Of a DNA stretch of 64,000 bases, positions 56,290 through 64,000 are shown piece after piece; within the stretch, counting starts at the first letter, position 1, and each line of letters starts with the position of its first letter. Both the position numbers and the translations under genes were made by a program. Origin of the DNA: Notospermus geniculatus. Taxonomy: Eukaryota > Nemertea > Pilidiophora > Heteronemertea > Lineidae. The notes beneath the pieces were generated by a model, which saw nothing but the letters and a program-made list of their open reading frames with translations, ran no database searches and was not told the origin of the DNA. The DNA lies in assembly GCA_002633025.1 (NCBI GenBank), contig NMRB01000499.1, forward strand, positions 32,617 to 96,616, written 5' to 3'.

Positions 56290-56510
56290 ATCAATATTTA
56301 GACAAAGAATGAGAAAGCACAAAAATTGACACACAAAATGATAAATATCAAGAAGTCAACTTCCAGCATCTTGCAAATTTTCGACCCCAACCGGGGTCTT
56401 CCTCAGGCACTTTTCAGTTGGAGAGACCAGAAAAGACTGAGGTTGGGGTCGAAAATTTGCAAGATTCTGGAAGTTGACTTCTTGATATTTATCAATAAGT
56501 AGACAAAGAT
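56290..56510. mobile_element. Foldback copy of the GACCCCAACCGGGGTC repeat family
   Basis: Both halves contain the module of TTGCAAATTTTCGACCCCAA and AAGTCAACTTCCAG in opposite orientation, with a CTTCCTCAGGCAC centre. Single modules occur at 36395-36470, 39070-39230 and 54300-54420. These look like members of one MITE family, most of them damaged. Confidence 0.65.
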
Positions 56511-56928
56511 ATTATTTGTGGTGTAGGCCTACTTCTGTTGGCCCCTTCCTGTAAGCTTATCATCCATCTTGAATTCTCCTGTTCTCCGGTGACTTTTCAA
56601 AGTCGCCAGAAGGCGGAGTGATCAAGAGAAAGACGGGATCAACAGACAGTTTGAGATTTTGGAGGATCGAAAGCATCGGTGGTTCTTATGATCGCTCCGT
56701 ACGTCACCGCAATGATGGATAAGAACTACTGATTACCTCAGGATGGACTGTAAGGAGAAGAATTTGGTAGGCCTTACAGGGGGAAAGGAGCAGCCACAAA
56801 CTCCCTACATGTACCTCACGGCAGTGAGAAAAGAAGATGGAAATTGAGGTGACAAAATGATGCAGTTGAAGATGGAAAGAAGAAATAGAGGAAGGGTTGA
56901 GAGTCTATTGGTTTTTTTTTGTTTTCCA

Positions 56929-57181
56929 TCAGGGCCGAAGCCATAGCATTATTGGCCCTTAACAGTATGGAAGCGGCCATCTCGAGCTACTCATGTTCCT
57001 TACTTGGATGAGGTATTTTACTTGCCCTTGCAAAGGAACAAGGTACAGGGCACCACGGCTTTTCTCATGCGGCGGACTGAAGAGCCAAGGATGACTGATC
57101 CCATTTGGCCTGGGCTGGATTCGAACCCGGGACCTGCCGCTTGCTAAGCGGACGTGATAACCACTGAGCTAGCGGGGCGCC
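56929..57181 (-). mobile_element. tRNA-Ala-derived SINE (family A), minus strand
   Basis: The minus-strand head reads GGCGCCCCGCTAGCTCAGTGG, then the stem-loop CCGCTTAGCAAGCGG with an AGC anticodon, then GGTTCGAATCCAGCCC. The body matches 29548-29801 inverted. The head is so tRNA-like that tRNA scanners may call it, but the SINE body follows directly and the acceptor stem does not close. Confidence 0.85.
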
Positions 57182-57609
57182 GCGAAGCAGAATGATCGAG
57201 GGAAGTGATGTAGCCGTGAATTCAAAGTTTTACCAAGATAGAAAGAAGAAGAAGGAAGAGTCCATCAGATGATGTCCATCACATTAAGCGCCACATCCGC
57301 ACCATGTTTATTTTTTCCTTGGATCTTTGACACTTGATTATTTTCATTGCCCCTTTTACCCCAGGGCGAGGAAGGTGAATCCTAGCTAAGAGGAGTTTGC
57401 ACCCATTACACCTTGTGGCGACCGTGAACCGTTTATTTGAAACCAGGAGTTCCGATCTTGTAATGGAATGGATTCAATTTGCTGATGATTTTCACTTTTC
57501 TTTTTCTTGTGGAAATTGAATCGATGCTTGAAAAAGATGAAAAGAAAATCAGTTATCAGATGAGTTTCAGTTACTTCAAGAGTCCTTCAGGTGAATTGGT
57601 TACTGGCAC

Positions 57610-58145
57610 CTCCAGCAGCTGTTGTGTTCTGATTCTAGCTGTCCTGTTCTGATTATAGCTGTCTTGTTCTTATCCTATAGAGGCTATGCACTGACGTCAT
57701 CAAATGACGTCATCAATGGGTATGACGCCACGCTGGATGGAACTGCGCAGGTAAAAACCGTCAAAAGCGCTGCGCAGGTCCATCCAACATGGCGTCACGC
57801 TGGCTGATGACGTCACGTGCATAGCCTCTATAGTTGTGGTGTTCTGATCCTTGCTGTCGTGTTCTGATTCCAGCTGTCTTGTTCTGATTCTAGCTGATGT
57901 GTTCTGATTCTAGCTGATGTGTTCTGATTCTAGCTGTTGAGTTCTGATTCTAGCTGTCATGGTTTGATTCTAGCTGTTGAGTTCTGATTTTAGCTGTCAT
58001 GATTTGATTCCAGATGTTGAGTTCTGATTCAAGCTGTCATGTTCTGATTCTAACTGTTGTGTTCTTATTCTAGCTGTCGTGTTCTTATTCTTGCTGTCGT
58101 GTTCTTATTCTTGCTGTCGTATTCTTATTCTTGCTGTCGTATTCT
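57610..58145. repeat. 20-bp minisatellite interrupted by a foldback element
   Basis: About 19 units of a 20-bp sequence like TGTTCTGATTCTAGCTGTCG. Units before 57675 and after 57833 belong to the same array. The end of the array is a more uniform subtype (TTCTTATTCTTGCTGTCG). Confidence 0.85.
57675..57833. mobile_element. Near-perfect palindromic element, 159 bp
   Basis: Ends CTATAGAGGCTATGCA and TGCATAGCCTCTATAG. Inner arms GACGTCATC/GATGACGTC and GACGCCACGCTGGATGGA/TCCATCCAACATGGCGTC pair around a loop of about 20 bases. It splits the 20-bp minisatellite. CRE-like TGACGTCA motifs fall in the arms. Confidence 0.8.
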
Positions 58146-59263
58146 TCATTCACCTGATGTCAATAAGGGATGCAGTTGACTCTTTCTTATCCATGCTTCC
58201 ATAGCCCACTCCAGCCCTCTTCCGAATCCCAATATCTGTATCTGGGATGACTTGATGCTGTCGAGTGTATTTTGTTCAGCAGCAAATCGTCTCTTCCTTG
58301 TTGCTGATCCACGAAACCATAGGAACCACAAGTGGTCCTCCAATGAAACGTCATCACAATAGGATTACCCTGCACATCTCCAGGGTCCAAAGAAGGGTCT
58401 TAAATAGTCCTTCTCACCCCTGTCAGTGAACACACAGTTTCAGGGGGCTGCGGTGTCACCCCACTGCTTCCTTATCCCAGGGTTGATCCAGGCAGAAGAG
58501 AAGGAATTATAATATTGTGTTTAACCCCTCATTCTCAGACTGGTTGACCCTGGTTATCCCTTGCTCAAGGGTGGAAAACAAGGGTCTCAATGCACATTCA
58601 GATCCTGGGTCAGCGATTGCCCATTTATGAGGGTTACAAAAGGTATCCCTTTCTATCATATCCCTGTCCTCTTGTACCCCTTCATGCACATGAAGGGGCA
58701 TAGGTCACGTCAGCGAGGGTTGAAGAACCCCTGGGGGGAGATTTTAGGGGTGCGTTGTCTCCTGTCTCTTGGTGGTGGGTGACGGCAGTATTCTGGTATT
58801 TTGAAATCTTGAAATAGAAACATCACATTCCTGTGGAACCAAAATAAGCTTTTCTGTTTTTGGTTTTTCATGTTCCTAGTTGGGCAACAACCTTTCAGCG
58901 TCGTTGTGACCGGCATTGGTTGAATTTTTGTGTTGAGGCAAAAGTCATCAACTTCATAAATGATCCCGGCGAAATTCTTGCTGAAAATTAGCATTTTGAC
59001 ATGTTTGAGCATCCATATCAAAAGATTCTCGGCTGACTGAGTCTGCAAGTTATTCTGTTTGTCCCTTTTGATGAGTTTTGATGAGGGTTCCAACAGAAGT
59101 GGAAACCATCCGACAATGATCAGCACCCAGTGAAGAAGAGCTTGACTTCTCTGTGCATTTGTGGTCCATTATTTTCCGAGGGAGGAATGTTGTGAGAATT
59201 TGCTGAAAGTTCCAAGCCTAGATTCACCCTTTCAGTGAACAACTCTTGAAATTGACATAGATA

Positions 59264-59830
59264 TCAAGATGATATGATGTCAAGGCGGAGACCTGCCCCA
59301 AAGATCAGCAGAGAAAACCATGGGCAATCATTCATGCCACTAGCAGTTAGCGTAAGCCGCAAGGAAATAACAGTGAAATGCCCACCATTGAGAGCGAACT
59401 TTGGCCAGGCCAGAAAATTCTCACATGGACAAGCGAGTTTTAGTCCAGATCTTGCCACATGTTGTAGACCACAAGAGGAATCGAACCCACATCCCCGCAT
59501 GCAAGGGCAGGCGACGTTCTTCCATGGAGCCAGAAGTCTGGACATCAGGTTCGAGGGCCACAGCTCCTCAATGTACCACACAGGCATTGGTCCCATATCG
59601 TACCAGCAGTACTGATCATTATCAGGTTCCTGAATCAGGCTGATGAAGTTGAAAATGATGGGAGTGTACGATAACTGTCTGGCATTCAGGCGCTGGCTGT
59701 CGTTACGGCACAAGTGTGGGGAGTCGGGGGTCCTAAGGTGGAAGCAGGCACTCCAGGGAGAGCCTCCTGAATCCTGTCCTGTCCCTCCACACCTCTTGTG
59801 GCTTGCCGTACGAGCGATATCTTTCTGCAT
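59264..59830 (-). CDS. Possible coding exon, 188-residue open frame, unidentified
   Basis: The longest open frame in the window. From about 59530 to 59830 (minus strand) third positions are enriched in C and G and the peptide looks protein-like (SYTPIIFNFISLIQEPDND, then WYDMGPMPVWYIEELWPSN). The rest of the frame, below about 59520, runs into a tRNA-like box (GGTTCGATTCC) and reads like repeat sequence. I recognise no family, see no clear acceptor before the ATG (an in-frame TAG lies just upstream), and know of no partner exons. It could be a real exon, an old domesticated element, or chance. Confidence 0.25.
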   Translation of the reverse strand: MQKDIARTASHKRCGGTGQDSGGSPWSACFHLRTPDSPHLCRNDSQRLNARQLSYTPIIFNFISLIQEPDNDQYCWYDMGPMPVWYIEELWPSNLMSRLLAPWKNVACPCMRGCGFDSSCGLQHVARSGLKLACPCENFLAWPKFALNGGHFTVISLRLTLTASGMNDCPWFSLLIFGAGLRLDIISS

Positions 59831-60741
59831 CTCGTGCTCACCCTACATCAGCGTGTCGGCCCGTTGACCTTCACACACACAAGGTGAAGCACTGCTTTGT
59901 TTGGTTTGAAAATATTTTGCATAGTCTTGGGTCCTCTGTTCCTCGTATGTTAACACCGGTGTAGACTGTGTACGTTGTGGATATTAACTAAATAGCCTCG
60001 GACAGGTTGGCGATGATGCTGGATCGCAAATGAATCATTCTTCCCGCAGTCTGTTTCCGTGGTTGCCTACGGTTACCATCTGGTGTGGAAATACGTGCAA
60101 AGGATCGCGATGAACTCAAGGATTCTTCTAGTTTGTCTCACCAGGGGGAGTATTGCTTACTCACTTCACTCCGAACAATTTTTAAATTATGATACACAAG
60201 CCCCGATCAGAGAAAAGCTACAATGTGCTGATGACTCGTTACAGGATCATTTGATCAATTTTGGTGCAGCTGAGTTGAACCATGGCCCAGAACCCCAAAC
60301 ACTACGGGCCATATTCATGAAACTTCACTAAATGCACACACTTCCACCATGCATTTGACGACGTTACACGCATTTTAAGTCCTGAACACCCTTTATGAAT
60401 ATGGCCCTTAAACTTCGAACCTCAATTAGTATTTCCGTTAAGGGCCACAATATTGCCACTTTTGTCGATAGATGGCGCCACCGGTGGTGATGGTATCATT
60501 CTCCAGTACGATAGTTTTGCCTTTCTCCCCGGTGTTGGAAAATGTAAGATTACAATACAATGCATACGTGGATACCCTAGGAACGAGAGTTACTCTACAT
60601 GGGGCGAGGTTGATAAGCGGTCCTTTATTTTTTCACGGAAATTCTGACGATCTTTTCATAACCATGACAAACAGGTGTGGGGGCTTTATCCAAATGTAGG
60701 TCAACCATAAATCATTATTATGCGTCCAAAAGTTCATTTAA

Positions 60742-60945
60742 AGGAGCACGGTATTGCTGCTTTTTCTCGACAGCCGGCGCCACTGCGCCACTCTCCAACC
60801 CGAGGGACTAACTACGTTTCGGCGAATGACCCGATTTACTGCGTACATTTTGTAATGCATTTTTGTAGTTCGTATTACTGCCGCTAGGTGGCTCCCTCTA
60901 CGTCGGCAGTCAAATAACGCATTTGAGATCCAATACCGTGCTCCT
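60742..60945. mobile_element. piggyBac-like MITE, 204 bp, TTAA target duplication
   Basis: Perfect 15-bp inverted ends AGGAGCACGGTATTG and CAATACCGTGCTCCT are flanked by TTAA (60738-60741, 60946-60949), the signature target of piggyBac transposases. The interior carries GGCGCCACTGCGCCAC and GCCGCTAGGTGGC, recalling 60440-60490 and 49040-49075, so several elements of this kind lie near. Confidence 0.85.
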
Positions 60946-62579
60946 TTAATACAACATTCTCTGAAAAACCCTCTGTACTTTAGAGTCGCCAGTATTTCAT
61001 CGTAAATTTTCTTCCAACTATTGAGATTTTCTGCACAATTCTGTACAGGTGGTTGAAGTCAAGTTATGGTGCACTGGACCGTGATGAATCTGGAATTCTC
61101 CGCGATGCTTCCGGCTCTGGCTTGATAGAAAACCTGGAATTCCGACACATGGTTGATAGTGTCCCCAGTCTGCTGCTCTGGGCGCTACTTTCATTTTGTG
61201 TTTCTAACCTACTGCCATGTTTTCTTAAAATCGGTATTAAAAAACGTCCGAATGAAATCCGTCATCCGTAGTGGAGAGTTCTGCTCTGTATTTTCATGTC
61301 TCTACCCCCAGTGGGATCTGTGCTTGCTTTGTGAGGTCACTAAGTACAATGCTGCCAGGGACTACAGTCTTCCATCCTATCCAGCATCAGTTCTGTGCTG
61401 CCAAAAGGGATGTGTCTGCAAAGAAATACACCAATTTCACATCTCACACGATCACAGCCAGGAGTAAGACAAATATTTCCTAGATCGAGGTTGAAAAACA
61501 CATGTTAGTTCCCGATATCGCCGCCAGGGATCCATCCCCCGCTGGTGGCATTGAATTCAGCCTTGATCCTGGAATTTTTTGCCCATACTCCTGGTAGTGA
61601 AGTTGAAAACGGAAGTGGCCAAACAAAATTCTACCAGGGGTGCTGCGATCATGCGAGATGTGAAATCGCTGTATGGGCACTCCCTTCTCACATAGTCTCA
61701 ACATTCATGTGGGTATGTTTTCATCTGATGGGGTGTCCTATAACAGAGGGGCGACTGTTTCGATGGGGCTTATGATACTTAACGAAATAACGAAATGACA
61801 ACGAAATAACGAAATGTACGTATTGACCTAGGGATATATCATTTCACTTGAGCCCAGCATGAGTGTATTACTTTGCTAACAGGCGAAATCAGCGAGTGTA
61901 CTGTGACACATGTCAGTTGTCAAACTAAATTAGGCCTACCTAGCAGGAAAACAAACAATCCATAAACCATAATCTTTGGAGGGCAGCCGCCTCAGCCTCC
62001 ATAGCACAATTGTTCCATCCTAGGAGGTGACGTATTTTAGCAGACGATAAATTCGTCAGTNTTGTGTGGTCCGTGGGTATTGATACACTTCAGAATTTGT
62101 TCAAATGATGTTACTACATTGTATTGATACTTCTAGATTGACAGTTAGCACCTGGTATAGAACCAGTGGCGTGCTGCATCTCATTGGCCCCGTCAGCATC
62201 TCATTGGTCCCTTGAGTAGCCGCTTACTTTTGAATTTTATTTTTTCACTACTGTTGCTAAACATAGCTGAATGTGTGTGGCCGTCATCGATACCGGAGTT
62301 CAGTGTTTTCTAGATGTAATTGATCCGTTGATAAGGCCAATAATCACATTTTCTGCCAGGTTTGTCATGTTTGAATTTGGATGTACCCGTGATGTCATAG
62401 CTGGAAATATATCTGAGTCAAGGTATGATTTACCTTCCCCCAGCTGCTCTCAATCAATGTTGCCATCTATAACTGATCAGATCCCCACCACACAAGATAA
62501 GACTTGGTGGATTTAGTGTTTTCTAGACACCCGGATGCACACATGGAAATCTCATGAGATCATCTCTGCAGGCGATGTT

Positions 62580-62720
62580 TGTGAGCTGAAACCTGTGCGT
62601 GCTACCTCATCTCTGTGAGCTAAAACCTGTGCGTGCTACCTCATCTCTGTGAGCTAAACCTGTGTGTGCTACCTCATCTCTGTGAGCTAAAACCTATGCG
62701 TGCTACCTCATCTCTGTGAG
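62580..62720. repeat. 34-bp tandem repeat, four units
   Basis: Units like GAGCTAAAACCTGTGCGTGC followed by TACCTCATCTCTGT; one unit lacks a base. The sequence then degrades into scattered GTGCTACC motifs up to about 63080. The same core appears once or twice at 17500-17545. Confidence 0.8.
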
Positions 62721-64000
62721 TTTATCTACGACATGGCACACAGACATGATTTCTAACCTACTGTGCTACCCGTGGTGCTACTATATGTGTTACACTCATG
62801 ACTGGACTCCATCGGTGGACATACATTATAATACCGTGCTACCCAAATCTTTGTTCTGTGCTACCATACACTGTAGGCCTACTTTGCTATCAAGATCACC
62901 TATGTGTGCTACCAAAAATTCATAAGCTCACCTTATAAATTTTTGGTGCCACCCATATCATTGTGATGTGCACTGTAACCAACATTACAGTATTGTGCTA
63001 CCCATATCTGTAGGCCTACTTATCAAGATAACTTCGGTGTGCTACCCATATCATTGTGATGTGCTGCTGTGATCACCCACAGTGTGCTGTCTCTGAGGTG
63101 ACAGGCATCAGAGATTGCTGACCAGTGCTGCAACCAACACATAAATCATTCTTGAGATGACCCCTCCATCCTCCCACATCTTAACATGCTCTCAGAACTA
63201 GGACATAAAAAACTGTCTGCCAAGCACTCTATAATAGGTATTTATTTGAGTAAAAACAAAGCATATATTGTCTGTGAATTGTAAACATTTAGGGCAACAA
63301 GATGTCTATGATGTTGGCATAGACTTTGTCCTACTCTAACGTTTATGTAGGCCAAGGAAGATATGGGGCCTACCCAGCCTCCACACTGCAGTAGGCCTAC
63401 TTGAGAAAAACGCAATGGACTGGGTTTCTGAAATCCTGAGGTAATCAGGGGTTCTTAGCGTTTGCTTTGTGTATGGAGACGTAAAGAGTGATTATACTGA
63501 GAATCGTCAATGGAAAATAGTCTTTTTGTAGCCAAACTTGGAGTCAATGAGACACAGTTTTACGATCATAGCAAGTCTACTGTCGCACCCTTCAAAGCAT
63601 CCAAAATTTTGGGGGTAGCACATCAGATGCAAGTCTTACTGATTCCTACACAGTCAGAGCCTCATATGGCAGAACTGAAGCTGGAATGACTTCAAAAAGA
63701 CTATTCTGTTTGTGCCTGGTAAAGGAGTTAACTGATGATGTGGGCACATTTCAGTGCAGAGGAGGCAGCTGATCGTTCAACAAGCACATGTATGAGTTAC
63801 TATCACCACGAAATCCAGAACATAAGACCATCAAGTGCAGCTCACTCGTAGCCTCTGTCTGTTGATATATCTTAGTTGCATTATCTCGCTTTCTGAGAAA
63901 ATTAGCCTCATTAAGATCTCATTTCTGCAATCTCTAAATATTTTAGGCTGGACGGGGTCATCCTGCCATGTTTGTTGTTGGGGACCATTTCAGAGGTCAT

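Larger units (their letters stand above)
43785..64000. other. Long repeat-rich stretch without recognised genes
   Basis: Apart from the orphan exon before it and the uncertain frame at 59264-59830, I find no exon with family resemblance. It may be intron and flank of the gene starting at 43718. It contains the MITEs and foldbacks at 46188-46394, 48658-49086, 53753-53875, 56290-56510, 57675-57833 and 60742-60945, SINE copies, a degenerate 147-bp tandem repeat (45285-45725), a 20-bp minisatellite (57610-58145) and a 34-bp tandem repeat (62580-62720). Undetermined bases are at 49360 and 62061. Confidence 0.5.

Noticed and set aside
57115-57181. Candidate tRNA-Ala gene
   Set aside because: A, anticodon and B regions are present but a closed acceptor stem is missing, and a SINE body shared with 29548-29801 follows directly.
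61053-61467. Overlapping frames with a hydrophobic stretch (SLLLWALLSFCVSNLL) and a Cys-rich stretch
   Set aside because: No homology, no matching splice sites, and parts of the sequence (TTTCACATCTCACACGATC) recur at 61655, suggesting repeat origin.

Overview
The window is animal nuclear DNA from an intron-rich invertebrate. The four recognisable genes are standard metazoan nuclear genes with consensus GT/AG introns, and their proteins align closely with the human ones. The non-coding DNA is crowded with tRNA-derived SINEs, short foldback elements (MITEs) and minisatellites. A marine deuterostome or lophotrochozoan would fit, but I cannot name the species. There are no bacterial-type operons, no CRISPR array, and I found no autonomous transposase or reverse transcriptase.

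Layout. From 1 to 10329 on the minus strand lies the N-terminal part of a cyclin T gene (ten exons visible, running off the left edge). Head-to-head with it, KANSL2 occupies 11865-14977 on the plus strand in eight coding exons. Between the two starts is an NRF1-type palindrome close to the cyclin T start, a Harbinger-like MITE and a foldback holding telomere-like repeats. DAZAP2 follows on the minus strand: four exons within 18025-19721, another at 20019-20087, and a tiny start exon probably near 22400. It converges with KANSL2 and is head-to-head with CUL1 (plus strand, 23890-30711, fourteen exons). From about 34.2 kb to the right end I recognise no complete gene. There is one good orphan exon with an ATG (43701-43784) and one long minus-strand ORF of uncertain status (59264-59830); the rest is repeats.

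The genes act in nuclear gene expression and protein turnover. Cyclin T is the regulatory subunit of P-TEFb (with CDK9) and drives transcription elongation. KANSL2 belongs to the NSL histone acetyltransferase complex. DAZAP2 is a small proline- and tyrosine-rich adaptor. CUL1 is the scaffold of SCF ubiquitin ligases. They do not form one pathway.

The most notable points are these. CUL1 as assembled lacks about 88 residues at one precise point yet stays in frame, either an assembly deletion or a real one. A 42-bp minisatellite appears to have arisen from a sequence that also occurs once in a CUL1 intron. A SINE is split by a MITE with a clean target duplication. Several non-autonomous element families carry diagnostic target sites (TWA, TTAA, TA). 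I did not find a convincing new molecular system.
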